A DNA stretch of 64,000 bases from Dendrolimus kikuchii (Eukaryota; Arthropoda; Insecta; Lepidoptera; Lasiocampidae): the NCBI GenBank assembly GCA_019925095.2, contig CM034414.1:4132001-4196000 (forward strand), given 5' to 3'. The notes beneath the pieces are model-generated. The model worked only from the letters and a program-made list of their open reading frames with translations, was not told the DNA's origin and ran no database searches. Positions within the stretch are counted from its first letter, which is position 1. Every line of letters starts with the position of its first letter. A program made the translations under genes and the position numbers. This document shows positions 39,961 to 52,019 of this stretch, one piece after another.

Positions 39961-42158
39961 GAAGAATGGCCCACACCTTTAAAGCTTATTAATTAATTAA
40001 TTGAAAACAAGGATGGCTATTTTGAATAATTTAATTTTTTATATACATAAATCTAGATGTTAGTAGTTATAATTCATGTAAACAATTATTAATATTTAAT
40101 ATTCCTCCATAAAATATTTCAGTTTTATTTTGTCCGAAGACTTATGAACATACATAGAAGGTAATGACTATATAGCTTAAGAGTTATAAGAATTCGATGA
40201 TTTTCTATACTGAATACAAACTATTGTGAGTTATAAATATGTGAGTGCCATATATTTATATATGAATTGATTGATATATCTTTTGACTTGTTATTTTGTA
40301 AGATGAAATATTAAATAACTTTTAGCAGTTAAACTTGTTTATTTACTTAAAACACTTATTAATAATAATTTAGGACATATAATCTTTTCAGAAATGTTCG
40401 GTTTTATCCATTTCTTTTTTCTGCAGGCTAGTATTTGGTATTTTCTAATGCTCGAATGATAAGTATTTGGTATTTTCTCTGTGTTTTTAAAAGTTTCATG
40501 TAAACTGCAGCGCATAACTCATATAAAGTTCTATGTTCAAGCATAACCCTTGCTTGTACAGAAGAGTTGTTGTTGCTAGTTCTTTCCGGATGACCTGAAA
40601 AAACAATTGATATAAATTGTCTGTTTCATGATTTGCATAGTCATTATTTCACTCATAAATCTACATATTAGTAACTATGTTACACATCAAGATTGTTAAG
40701 ATAGATAAGATATTATTAACAGATTTACAATGAATAAGGTGTTTGTCACAAATCTTCATATTCCATGAAATCCTTCAAGCTTTAGAAGATGTGCTCGATT
40801 AGCCACTTTTTAAGCTGTATGTGTAAGTGAATATATTTAAAATTACTAGAGAGTTTAATATTTTCCAGTAAGTTGTTGTATATGGTCAGACCTATAAGAT
40901 ACCTTAGAAATCAAACACATTATACAATGGTCAGGACAGTGGTGCAATCCTATGTCTGTTCCTTTATTTGTATGTATTTATATGAGATACTTTACTTGTA
41001 TTATAAATTAATAAGTAATATAGGTTGTTAGTTATTTGATTGTACCATATTATCAAATAAGTAATTAATATTATATTAATGGTTTTCTAATAATCGGTCA
41101 GTTTCTAATTAATTAGTGACATTTTTGAATAAAACAGGTCACATTTTAGACGAATTTCGACTCCAACACAAAATATACATCTATCAGTTAAATAAGTAAT
41201 TAATATTACTGGTTTTATTACATGGATGAAATTTATAGACAGTAATAGTAATAAAATACACAAGTTCTAAAAGGAAGTAGCGGCGTCTGATGAAATCTTG
41301 ATATGGACGAACAGGATGAATTTAGACACGTTCGCAAAACTACTTACATCAGGATTTTAACTCTTATTTCTCCAATATTATGTACTGGAAGCTATGTACT
41401 CTAATAACATTACATTGTCAACTTTAGGTAGGTTTTGCGAATCAGCTTTTACAAAGTTGACACTCGTATGCGAAGATCCGGCCATGTTGACAAAGAAAAT
41501 ATTTCATATATTTTCAATAATAAAACACTTCACTTTTTTGTCGCATGATTCCAAAATTATTTTCTAAGGACGAAATGAATTGTAATTAATAATATTAGCT
41601 TTCAGAAATGTCGCATTAACCGCTGATCTGAATCCGATATACCCAATGTTGCCAGGTTGCTAATAGTGAAATCACTAAAATTTTGAATTTTTGTAGATAG
41701 ACACACGTGTGTATATGAAACTAACTCCCAATGCATTGACTGCAAAAAGGCTTTATCGAACGTCGCAATGATTTTTGAAGTTAAAAACTTCTGTGGGCAC
41801 TTTTGGGGTGGGGAAAATGCACTGAATTCCCGTGACCGTCACTCTGAGATACTAAGTTTTTACCTCTGAAGTGCCGTCCCAACATCTGAGAGATTTTTAA
41901 GTCTTACTAACGACACCCCGCCCCCCTCCTCCCCTCAATTGAAACTGACAATACAACCTTTTTATTCTAACTGTATTGACAACATCATTGGATAATGAAT
42001 CATGTATAGGCCAGAGATTAAAAATGATAACCTAAATGTGATACCAAATCAAAGTATTTTAATGGTCGAATGTTTTAATTGCAAAAAGAATACTTTATTA
42101 CAAATAAAGAAAGTAATGTCATTGCGATGTCTAATAGAATAACTGGAATTTTTGCCTG
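39961..42158. other. Long AT-rich stretch, nothing recognised
   Basis: About 2.2 kb with no frame of interest. It is the longest featureless stretch in the window and could be single-copy intergenic or intronic DNA. Confidence 0.45.
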
Positions 42159-42559
42159 GTAATCAATGAATTACATTATTACTTCGTAATACCGAAGTAA
42201 GAAAGAGAGTTGGTCTGAAAGAGAGTGTCGGGGTGAAGGTAAGGAAAGGAATGCTCCGGTGGTTCGGCCATGTAGCAAGAATGCATGATGAAAGAATGAC
42301 TAAACAGATATACAATGCAAAAGTGGATGGATGCAGAAGTCGTGGAAGGCCACGACAAACCTTCCATGACCAAATTGATTGTATACTAGCAGAAGGTGAT
42401 GTCAGGGGCCTTAAGAACAGACGAGCGTGCATGACAAGAGCTATGAATGTCAAAGAAGCGAGTGAGGTGTGTAAGAATAAGCCTGAATTGCGCTCTGTTG
42501 TTCGTGCCTACCTCGCAAAGGAACTGGCGTGAAGCTATGTATGTATGTAATCAGTGAAT
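42159..42559 (+). repeat. CATA-tail LINE, longest local copy, with 13-bp TSD
   Basis: gtaatcaatgaat (42159-42171) and gtaatcagtgaat (42547-42559) flank the insert with one mismatch. The encoded C-terminus (42233-42532, 99 residues) is the best preserved in the window: RWFGHVARMHDER, SRGRPRQTFHDQID, ending AYLAKELA-stop. The copy starts about 60 bp before the frame's first ATG. Confidence 0.9.
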
Positions 42560-43050
42560 GGTATCAAATTATAGCTGTATATTTTTCAATATAAGCTCTG
42601 TAAGATTGATTTTTCACCAAAGGTCACTTTAAATAATTTACCAATAACTTTAGAAAATAATAATAGTTGAACACGAAAAATTATAAACATAGCGACAAAA
42701 TTGCTAAGCTGGCCACACTAAAATGATCACGATATGTCATAATGAATAATGACAGTAATATTTAAATAGTAGCACAGATTATTATGATTAGTAGGTTTTA
42801 TTTTCGTTTTATAGGCAAAGGAAAAAAACTAACTCTTAAAACACAAAAATATTCAAATTAGTATCTTAATATAACCTATTTTACGTAATACAAATATAAA
42901 ATCAGAGGGTAATTTTTTTTGAATGTTTGCGAATCATAATATATACATATACATATTGTTCCAACATTTGTAGTCTTCTCCTGTAGATATGTAAAACTTT
43001 TTTGCGTTTAACCCTTTAATTGTTCACTCAACACATTGTCATGAATTGTT
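42560..43050. other. AT-rich DNA, nothing recognised
   Basis: No gene or repeat was identified. Confidence 0.4.
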
Positions 43051-43054
43051 ATAT

Positions 43055-43715
43055 TACATTATGAACAGCCGGAAGATATTTATAAAGGCACTCCTGGCTG
43101 TCCATCAAGGACTGTTATTACCAACGCTAAAGGTATGGCAGATGAACCATGGAAGTAGGATAAACGCTCTTCCTACCATGAGCGCGGAGCACATGTTTTT
43201 AGTAGAGTATTGGCCCATGGGTGACCTCTCCACGTAGAGGGTGGTACCTTGCTGAGTCTCCACACATGCCGGCGATTGACTCTGTTAACTGTGCTATCTA
43301 TATCATCGCTTTGATCTAATCCTTAGCAAAGGACCCGGTAGTGTGGGAAATGCATTTCCTCCGCCTCAAAAAAAAAAATGATATAATAAGAAATAGAGTG
43401 ATAAGGGAACGTTGTGAATTGAAACAGGGTGTAGTGACAAGAGTTGAAAGGAATATTAAGGTGGTTTGGGCATGTAGAGAGGATGAATCAAAGCACAATC
43501 ACTAAACAAGTATACGAAAGCATTGCGACTGATAAAGCCGGTCGATTATCAAATTAAAAATATTTTGAAGAAAAATCACTTTAAATAAGCGTGTATGTAT
43601 GATAAGATTAATGGAACGTTGATGAAGCTATTTTTTGGTCAGGATTGTAGCAGGGGGAAATCCATCGTCTCTCTCTACCCCCATGAGCAACAAGCGTGAC
43701 AATATGTATGTACAA
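43055..43715 (+). repeat. Second LINE family copy, interrupted by a polyA-ended insertion
   Basis: Left part 43060-43180 (FIKALLAVHQGLLLPTLK, compare 57975-58075) and right part 43380-43715 (ataagggaacgttgtgaatt, gggcatgtagagaggatgaa, tgagcaacaagcgtgac and a TATG end). Between them about 190 bp of foreign sequence ends in a run of 11 A near 43369-43379, suggesting a non-LTR insertion. The frame has several stops. Confidence 0.65.
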
Positions 43716-44039
43716 TTTCATCAATAACAGTTACATCAATCCAACATACGTCCAGCGGTAACAGCAATAAACCGGGCGTTTGGAGCTTAGTCTCCGGCTA
43801 TAAAGGGAGCCATAACGGACAAATGTTACAGTTATGTACCTAAATATTGGATGCAATCCAGGAACCTTCGCGTCACGTGTTATCGAATGATAGGAATCTC
43901 GGTTGTGCTGCGTTATTTTCTAAAGTTTTTATTATGTCAAGGATATGGAAACTGGAGTACTCTGTCATTTATTTTCGTAGAGCGAATAAACAATCCTTAA
44001 GGTAAGACAATCGTCATGTATGAGTGAATTGTTGTGATC

Positions 44040-44440
44040 GATAAATGATTTATGGCCTTTGACATGTTTACTTTACTATATATAGCTTTACTTATTTTAT
44101 GCCCGCTGTGGCTAGCGTGTTGGGCTTTTTACAGAGGTTTTTTTTTATTGGACTTGATTTTATGTTGTTGGTCCGAAGACCTTACAACTTTACAGGGGTT
44201 TTTGGGGCGACTGCCTTCGCGAAGCGAAGGCGCTCGAGCCCGGCGGGGCAACTTGCTCGAGGGAGCTCCCTAAGGAGTTTTACCTCGGCTGGACTGTTGC
44301 CATGAGAGGGAGATGAATTTAATGATGCCCAACCATAGGGCGACACAAAGCACTAGTTGAGAACGGGCGACGGTAATATAAAGCCCGAGGGGAAGGATTC
44401 CTCCGGGCCGGATTTACAGAGGTGTCAATACAAAAATAAA
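44040..44440 (+). repeat. GC-rich dispersed-repeat candidate
   Basis: From about 44190 the base composition changes abruptly (gcgactgccttcgcgaagcg, then cgagcccggcggggcaac). The frame 44052-44273 starts with a hydrophobic stretch (LLYIALLILCPLWLACWAF), but this is only one exon-sized frame and the style of the DNA suggests a retroelement 5' or 3' untranslated part. Function unknown. Confidence 0.3.
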
Positions 44441-44704
44441 CGGAACCCTAGTTGTTGTAGGTTATCGTTAAGTGTCAAGAAATAAGCTGCAAGGTTGTGA
44501 AATGCATTAATTACCAATGAGAATCAGAAGTGCAAAATGACTTATTATATCTTTTAATAAACTCCTCAAAGATCACTATCTAAATTTGTAAACAGTAATT
44601 TATGTATGTGTATGTAACTCTAACTATATTTTTATATATTATTAATGTATGAATATATAATTGTATATATTTTAAGCCGACCCACTATTAGAAATGTGAA
44701 ATTA

Positions 44705-44825
44705 TCTCCAGAAGGTTGTTTGGAAGAACTCGCTGTTAGCTATAAGACCGCCCATGTACTAGTTAAATGATTGTTAACTCATGTCTATTATTTTCTTGTG
44801 TGCAATAAAGAATATTCTAACTTGA
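44705..44825 (+). repeat. CTAT-tail LINE 3' end, diverged
   Basis: Core ggttgtttggaagaactcgc, agaccgcccatgtac and gtgtgcaataaagaat. Confidence 0.55.
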
Positions 44826-45281
44826 AGTTTTACAGGCAGATTGTTAATGTACTTGTCCAATTTGAAAACCTGCCCGTAAAACTTCAAGTTAAAATTTTGT
44901 TGCCATTCGTTTTGCCACTTATCCGTTGTCATTTGTTTTTCCACTTGTCCGTTGAAGTTTCACTTCTACTGTGTGTCCCAGCACACATTTCGATTTTTCG
45001 CAGGTTTACTGCAATTTATGATTTGGTTAGATTAGGTATATTTTCATGAATGCATTATTTAAATTTATTTAATTTTATCAAACAAAAAAACTGAATTCGA
45101 TGCGGAACCAAAAAACGCATCTATACTCACATATACTATAAAATTATGCCGCCTCTCACCACGTTTAATCTAAATTTATGCCGCTCCTCCACGCGGCCGT
45201 AACGCTTTTTCTTGAGAGAAAAATCCTAAGACCCCCCGTTTATATAAAAGTTTCACTTCAAAAAACTAAGCACTTCTTGCG

Positions 45282-45590
45282 AACATAAAAAATACATACA
45301 TACATACATAACTTCACGCCAGTTCCCTTGCGGGGTAGGCACGAACAACAGAGTGGCATTTAGGCTTATTTTTACACACCTCACTTGCCTCTTTGACATT
45401 CATAACTCTTGTCATGCAAGCTCGTTTGTTCTTAAGGCTCCTGACATCATCCTCCGCTAGTACACGATCAATTTGATCATGGAAGGTGTGTCGTGGCCTT
45501 CCACGACTTCTGCATCCATCCACTTTTGCATTGTATATCTGTTTAGTCATTCTTTCATCATGCATTCTTTCCACATAACATAAAAAATAC
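45282..45590 (-). repeat. CATA-tail LINE with perfect 14-bp TSD
   Basis: aacataaaaaatac at 45282-45295 and 45577-45590 flanks the insert exactly. The insert encodes (minus strand) ERMHDERMTKQIYNAK and the rest of the LINE C-terminus, then a CATA tail. The open frame 45314-45646 begins outside the element and is not a gene. Confidence 0.93.
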
Positions 45591-45662
45591 TTATAGCAAA
45601 ACCATTCTAGGAACTTGAATAAATGTATACGTATCTGTACAAGCAATATATAATTATGTATA

Positions 45663-45902
45663 CTATGTAGAGGTCACTGCAATCGGGTAAAGGCGAGAAT
45701 AACCAATGAAACGATGACGTAATATATAACCGTTATACCAATCGCTATTGCGTCTAGGAAGACTCTGAACGTGCAATTGGCACTTGTAGGTTTCATAGCA
45801 ATCTTCGCAAACAGTTCCGTCCGATAGTCTGTTTGTACTTGAATGACACAATCATTTTTCTCGGAAACTGCTGGATCTATATTCATGAAATTTGTCAGGA
45901 AT
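45663..45902 (-). CDS. Candidate terminal host exon with a C-terminal membrane helix
   Basis: Low-confidence call. On the minus strand a 3' splice-site-like string (ttacattacag) precedes position 45902. From there one frame is open for 75 codons to a TGA at 45674 and reads FLTNFMNIDPAVSEK near its start and ends with a ~24-residue hydrophobic segment (AIAIGITVIYYVIVSLVILAF) followed by TRLQ. A second frame over the same bases is also partly open (45663-45851, rich in Cys and Tyr). No family is recognised. In its favour: it does not match any repeat family in the window. Against: AT-rich DNA gives such frames by chance and there is no partner exon visible. Confidence 0.25.
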
Positions 45903-46029
45903 CTGTAATGTAATTTTTTTTTATGTACATGGTCCGATACTCTTGAATTTTCGAGATTCAGACGCTTATCACTTCTTACTGAACCCCTCGTACAAGGACT
46001 GCTCAGCACTTGCCCAATTGTTTATTATC

Positions 46030-46145
46030 ACTAATATTATAAAGGGGTAAAGTTTCTGAGTTTGTTTGTTTGTAGGAGATAATCTCTTGAACTACTGAAC
46101 CGAATCTGAAATTTTTTTCACCAGTAGAAGCTCTAAGGACAAGTA
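46030..46145 (+). repeat. Left arm of an inverted repeat pair
   Basis: aaaggggtaaagtttctgag, gagataatctcttgaactac, ccgaatctgaaattt and ttcaccag recur inverted at 46805-46912. Possibly two insertions of one element in opposite orientation. Confidence 0.6.
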
Positions 46146-46293
46146 TAAGTATGAAAATGAAGATGACCAGTAAATATGTACTCGTTATAAGCGAAATAAG
46201 AATAAACACAAATAACTAGTTCACCCGTGTCCACTGCGCTGGACGTCATTAATAAAATGTTATTAACCACGATAAAATAAAATATACCCTATT

Positions 46294-46402
46294 GTTACGA
46301 GTGCGGTGTGTAAGAATAAGCCTAAATGGCGCTCTGTTGTTCGTGCCTACCCCGCAAGGGCACTGGCGTGAAGTTATGTATGTAAGTATGTTACGAGTGC
46401 GG
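46294..46402 (+). repeat. 83-bp CATA-tail LINE insertion with 13-bp TSD
   Basis: gttacgagtgcgg at 46294-46306 and 46390-46402. The insert (46307-46389) holds only the last ~20 codons and the tail. Confidence 0.92.
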
Positions 46403-46804
46403 GACTCAAATTAAAATGCCGTTGGAATTACTATAAAATTTATTAGAAATATACAAACACGTATAACACAGGTACAAATATAACTGGACACAACCAGTAC
46501 AAATTGCATGATTCAATAACACGCGCAAAGTCCGTCACTATATAGCTTATCGAATGTACACGTCTTGCTCGTATCGTAATCGTCGCTTGACTGCGTCACC
46601 CCTCCGTTCAGGCATTGTTTTATACTCATCCGCACACCTGCTTAATTATTCCTGCGAACGGCCATAAACTGGTACAATACATAATAGACTGTTTTTCTAT
46701 GTAAACAAAAAAAGTCCAATGCGGGAAGGCAATAAACTGTGCTTTATGGCAGGCAGGTGTACATTCACTTCCGTCGGCATGTAACACTATCATACTCAGG
46801 CATA

Positions 46805-46912
46805 ATGTAGCTTTCTCCTGGTGAAAGAAATTTCAGATTCGATTCAGTAGTTTAAGAGATTATCTCACAAACAAACAATTCACAAACTTTACTCCTTTAT
46901 AATATAATACAC
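46805..46912 (-). repeat. Right arm of the inverted repeat pair
   Basis: Inverse of 46030-46145: tggtgaaagaaatttcagat, agagattatctcac, caaactttactccttt. Confidence 0.6.
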
Positions 46913-47721
46913 TTTTAGATGAAAATTATTTGGATATAGCCACTTCGGATGTGACGCATATTTCCTAGAATCTATACACAAGAATCGAGTCAACAAACAA
47001 ACAGACAAAGGTTCATTCATACATAAAGGCTTTCTTGTTTATATCCACAGATGTTTAGCAGTTTGAAAAATACACTTTTTTTCTTATAAATGTTCGGGTT
47101 GGTTAAGTTAAAACTAAAATCATTATTTTTAAGTAGACAGGCGTTATGTATGCGCATTGTGCGACTGTAAGTATTGTCCAGCAATAAATAGTGTTTCCTT
47201 ATTAACATCATATCTATATATTAATACGTCAAACACAGCAAAAACTTTGTACCCCTTTTTACGAAAATTGCGCGAACGGAGGAGCATTAAATTTCGCACC
47301 CTTAAAGTTTCTATAGAGAAGGAGTGCAGAGTGCTAATATATATTTTTTTAAATTATGCGTAAAGAATACATTAAATCAATAAAAAAAAACATTACACAC
47401 TACCATGTATTTGACACACGCGCTATATACTCTTTTGTTTATTGTTAAAGTCAAATTAACAGCCTTGGCGAAATCTGTGATTATAGAAGTATACTCTTTG
47501 CCAATAGAACCTTAATAATGTTCTAACTTATACTTTAAATTAATTATTATAGTCGAATTTCTAAGTATAGTATAGTTACCCCCGTGTATAGCGACAGAAT
47601 ATAGTGGTCCCTGCATCGTTGTTATAATTGAAATCCACAAACACATAACGCCTAAAACCTGAACACAAAAACTCAATGTAAATAGAATTAAATACATGCA
47701 TGTTTAATATAAGCACACCAC
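46913..47721. other. AT-rich DNA, nothing recognised
   Basis: No gene or repeat was identified. Near 46940 and 46990 are motifs often seen at the edges of Helitron-like elements (acaaacagacaaagg). Confidence 0.4.
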
Positions 47722-48059
47722 ACATGGTACATTTTTTATCCGTGCAGGAACGGATAAGGAATACAATTTCCTGCGGCCGGGCGGCCTGTCGTAAGAGGCG
47801 ACTTAACAACCCACAGCCAGGTGGTAGGGCACTTGCCCGACTGGATGGCTACCACCCCTGGTCTAAAGTATGTCGCCATAACAACCTTGAGTTGTGTTCC
47901 GGCATTAGTGACCAGGTTCCAGTTTCCCTTAAGAGAGCAGCAGCGCATTTGTAGCAACTTTGCTCTTGCAAATGTCCATAGGCGATGGTAACCGCTTTCC
48001 ATCAAGTGGGCCGTCTGCCTGTCTGCTGATCTCCTGCAATAAAAAAAAAACATGCTACA
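47722..48059 (+). repeat. 310-bp repeat, full-length, with likely 10-bp TSD
   Basis: acatggtaca (47722-47731) and acatgctaca (48050-48059) flank a copy running from atccgtgcaggaacgg to ctcctgcaat plus a run of A. One mismatch between the duplications. This supports insertion by a target-primed retroposition mechanism. Confidence 0.87.
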
Positions 48060-48185
48060 CTTAATATTGTAACACTTCACTTTTACAACATATGTTACGT
48101 TTATATAGCAGGTTTAAATCTAACATACACCAAAATATACTAAGAAACATAACAACTGTCATAACAAAATTAAATTAAAAATCTG

Positions 48186-48312
48186 TCAAGGGTTGCCTGG
48201 AAGAGATCGCTCTTTAGCGATAGGTCGCCCGTTGTACTATCTCTTGTATTTTTCTATTTATTTGTTGATCTATTTTTCGGTGTACAATAAAGTGCTGTCT
48301 ATCTATCTATCT
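48186..48312 (+). repeat. CTAT-tail LINE 3' end
   Basis: Reference copy: gggttgcctggaagagatcg, gataggtcgcccgttgtac, gtgtacaataaagtgctgtc, then CTAT repeats. Confidence 0.8.
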
Positions 48313-48892
48313 CACACATACTAACAAAGCGTGTAAGCCTAGTAAAATTGTATATAATTAAACTCGAACAAAAAAGGTACGCGACCAGAGTCCGGAATTT
48401 TCGTAAAGAACAATGTATAACAAAGATATAGATAAAATGTTATAAAACAACGAGTGTGTAGCAGCCTCTAGTCGGCTGATGGCCCTCAAAAGCGCGTTAC
48501 AGCGGCGTTTCATAACCGGTTCATGTTAGACGTAGCCAAGAAACGTTATGTAAGGTTTCAGTTTTGTGTATTGTTATTGATTTTGATTACGTCTGCACAT
48601 TGTACACGTTACTGTTTTTGTGGGCTATGAAGCGTGGCGTTCCCAGGAACTCGATTACACTCGAAGCCGTTACCGAATATACGCCTATATCGAAATCCTT
48701 CCTGTCACAGGGGATCTCGTTATAAATAGAGATGTGCAACTTATAAGTCGTGCGCAGAACAACAACACTTTCCGCCTCCCACAACCGCGACCCGCGGTCG
48801 TCTAGTTCTTAGCACTACTTAGATAAGCCCCGGTCCCAGTTGCAGCGGAAGGGGGCGACCATTGGCAAACCTTCTGCGCACGACTTATAAAT
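48313..48892. other. No recognised feature
   Basis: Two overlapping frames (48587-48805) lack recognisable motifs. The motif tgcgcac/gtgcgca near an acgacttataa block occurs inverted (aacttataagtcgtgcgc at about 48739 and gcgcacgacttataa at about 48877), an inverted pair separated by about 120 bp. Confidence 0.4.
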
Positions 48893-49015
48893 AGATAGAT
48901 AGATAGATAACACTTTATTGTGCACCATACAGAAAACTTACGAACTAGTATTATACTAATTGTGTACAAAGGGCGGTCTTCTCGCTAAAAAGCGATCTCT
49001 TCCAGACAACCCGTG
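48893..49015 (-). repeat. CTAT-tail LINE 3' end, minus strand
   Basis: Four or more ATAG repeats, then acactttattgtgcacc and aagggcggtcttctcgc, cgatctcttccagacaaccc. Confidence 0.8.
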
Positions 49016-49403
49016 GCAAGAATATTGCTGCTTAGGAGTGGCGATGATGGTATACATATAATTATTGTACGATTACTTACATTTTAATAATAAATATATA
49101 ACTATACTATATATACAAATATACACATAAGTTATATACACATACAAGATATGGTGATAAAATGCAACTATTTAAACATAATAAATATGTAACTATATAC
49201 AATATAATATCTAATATACAATATAATATAATATCTATAAGTATACATTCGTTTAAAATAAATAGAACTTCAAAAAGTGAGGGAAGGATGACTCGTAGCG
49301 CCATCTAGTCGAGTAGGATTCAGAAGCTTCTCAGAAATGTTTTTAGCCGATTTCAATAAAAGGAGGGGCTTTTCAATTCGCAGTGACAATATTGTTTTTT
49401 AAT

Positions 49404-49632
49404 GCATGAATTCAGCTGACAGACAGACGGCCTACTTGATGGAAAGCGGTTACCATCGCCTATGGACATGTGTAGCACCAAAGGTGCTACTAATGCCGGG
49501 ACACAACTCAAGGTTGTTATGGCGGCATACTTTAGACCAGGGGGGTAGCCATCCAGACGGGAAAATGTGCTACCACCGGGCTGTGGATTGTTTCGTCGCC
49601 TCTTACGACATGCCGCCTAACCACAGGAAATA
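49404..49632 (-). repeat. 310-bp repeat, internally deleted, minus strand
   Basis: Begins atgaattcagctgacagac and ends acgacatgccgcctaaccac. About 60-70 bp are missing around the ctactaatgccgg junction. It is preceded at 49345-49400 by tagccgatttcaataaaagg, the start of the foldback family of 22905. Confidence 0.75.
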
Positions 49633-49876
49633 TTTTATCTATATTCAACCATATTTTCTTGTTTCTGAACCGATTATGATAATTTTTTGCGTTTAATTCG
49701 GTACCTCTTTACGATAGTCTCGTATAATTTATTGTTATTGGACTTTGAATTCTAAAGATATAGCAGGTAATTCCTCAAAATCAAATAGATAATGTGTAGT
49801 GATGGAAATACTGTTAGATTTTTAATAATCTAAAAACGATTAGAAACCAAATTATGATAAAAATACTTGCTGTACT

Positions 49877-50277
49877 GGACCAGGACTAGAAAAGCGTACA
49901 TTGGAACTTTAACGACAAACAGCACGAACGTATAAATTGAGTTATGAGTTCCGTTTCATCTAGCTATCGTTTCCGCATTCGAGAAGCTACCTTACTAGGT
50001 ATACCATATAGGACTAGGACTCGGAAAGCGTACAACGGAACTTTTAACGACAAACAGCACAAACGTATAAATTGAGTTATGAGTTCCGTTTCATCTAGCT
50101 AATCGTTTCCGCATTTGAGAAGCTACCTTACTAGGTATACCATACAGGACTAGGACTCAGAAAGCGTACAACGGAACTTTTAACGACAAACAGCACGAAC
50201 GTATAAATTGAGTTATGAGTTCCGTTTCATCTAGCTAATCGTTTCCGCATTCGAGAAGCTACCTCACTAGGTATACT
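49877..50277 (+). repeat. Minisatellite, about 135-bp unit, three copies
   Basis: Units start ggac(t/c)aggac at 49877, 50011 and 50147 (periods 134 and 136); the last is slightly shorter. Shared blocks include aacgacaaacagcac, cgtataaattgagttatgag and ttccgtttcatctagcta. The copies differ by only a few bases. Confidence 0.93.
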
Positions 50278-50335
50278 ACATACGTAACTTAAAAATGAAA
50301 AATAAAAAATAAACCAGTAAAAAAGAAACCGGGTA

Positions 50336-50523
50336 GTAACTAAAAAGCAAAAAAGAAATATTTTCTACAACATCTTGAATTCTCTAGTTGGTGCGAAGTA
50401 AAATATAAAGATTACTATATTATCAATATTTTTTTCTTCTAGCAATGTTTATAAAAAAAATTAAGTTGTATTACACACCAACTTCAAGATGTGGGAAATA
50501 TTTATTTTTTGTTTTTTAGTTAC
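50336..50523. mobile_element. Small foldback element
   Basis: Left arm gtaactaaaaagcaaaaaag ... catcttgaa and right arm ttcaagatg ... ttttttagttac are inverted copies. The centre (agttggtgcgaagtaaaata) matches the centre of the foldback at 22905-23490. Confidence 0.6.
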
Positions 50524-51038
50524 AAGTTGTTTTAAATTGATCCCACCTACTTACTGACTTCAAATTCGGAGGAAGCCAGTGCTGGATTCATGCTGGCACC
50601 GTGTTTTGGTTTGGATAAATGGATTAGACGTCAGTACGGCGCTACAAGATCAATGCTGGCTTCAAAATTCTCGATTGAATAATTTGAAGCCAGTTAACCC
50701 CCCTCAAGCCCCCGCCCCTCCCTGTACCTGCACCGACGGCGCTGGAGTTGTGTAAACGACGAAGTCGGTAAGTAGTAAGCCAATCTCTGACTTTGTTTTG
50801 TAGTGTGACGTCGCGTCGTATCAGAAATTCAAACCAGCTGAGATTCGAGATTCTGTTTTGTTGTGAAAAAATTGCGATTTGCACAATTTTCATATCTCAA
50901 TTGTTTTAACAACAAAGCAGAACCTCCACTTTCAATTCTATCGTCTAACCGTTTTCTTACCATAGGTCGTTTCTTTTTATATATCTCTTCTTATAGCATT
51001 TCCGTTAACTCTTCTTACAGCAGATAAGAAAATTTTCT
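50524..51038. other. No recognised feature
   Basis: No repeat or gene identified; a small G/C-rich patch lies near 50695-50745. Confidence 0.4.
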
Positions 51039-51204
51039 AATCAAATACATACAAACATACATAACTTCACGCCAGTTCCCTTGCGGGGTAGGCACGAACA
51101 ATAGAGCGCCATTCAGGCTTATTCTTACACACCTCACTTGCTTCTTTGACATTCATAACTCTTGTCATGCACGCTCGTCTGACACGTCGTCTTCGAATCA
51201 AATA
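51039..51204 (-). repeat. CATA-tail LINE with 9-bp TSD
   Basis: aatcaaata at 51039-51047 and 51196-51204 flanks a fragment with the CATA tail and the last ~40 codons. About 18 bp before the right duplication do not belong to the family and may be filler. Confidence 0.8.
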
Positions 51205-52019
51205 ATTTAATCTTATTAAATTTCGTAGTTTTCGAGAATTCGTTTATCCCTGCTGACTACAATAAAGTATTGTACACCGTAAATTAATAACTAAGACCAG
51301 TGATTTCATGTGAACGACAGAAATCAGTTGTCGGAGCCTGCATTGACTTCGCTAGCTTTAGCTGGATCAATGTAAATCAGCCTTTACTCTGAAGTCTTGT
51401 TTCTTTTTGCTAGAATTTTCTTTTTTACTACGCGTTTGTCATTCCTGCCATTCTTCTTTCACGTTAAGTTTCGTTTTACCGAAACATTTAATTCTTATTC
51501 AAATGAAACTCGAGCCGTACTTTAATCCTGTCTATATTGCCGGCAATCTTTTTAAGTGGTATTTGACGGGCGTTCTTGATCTACGCAACAACCTTTAGTT
51601 GAAAAGCTGTGTTAATGTAGGTCAAGTGTAAAGCTCGACGTACATTTGCATTAGTTACGAAGTTAGTTTAGCAAATTCTTGATAGCGTGATAGCTTAGTG
51701 GTTATTGAAAGATCTAGAATGAATAAACTGAAAAAGAAAATACTATAGTTTTGGTTCATGTTGTTCGTTGGGCGCCATGTTAGTAATTTAAATATGTAAC
51801 TTGCTACAAGTATATAATATGATTTTTTATACGGCGCACATAAGCGAATTTTCTTGTTATACGTCAACCTTCATAATTTCGTGAGCGCTGGTAGAGGTTG
51901 ATACTGAGTAATAAAACCTCCGTGTTACACTGAGAAATACGAAGAATTGACTAAAAATAACGAATCTGCACGTCAGTTTAGTTATTCTTAACCAATTCAT
52001 CTTACAGCCATGCTGGATT
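51205..52019. other. No recognised feature
   Basis: Frames of about 60-70 codons at 51407-51598 and 51655-51867 show no motif. Confidence 0.4.

Noticed and set aside
44052..44273. Small membrane protein gene
   Set aside because: A hydrophobic stretch is present but the frame runs into GC-rich repeat-like DNA; no start context, homologue or second exon can be supported.
49877..50277. CRISPR-like array
   Set aside because: Units of ~135 bp are repeated head to tail without unique spacers; it is a minisatellite in eukaryotic DNA.
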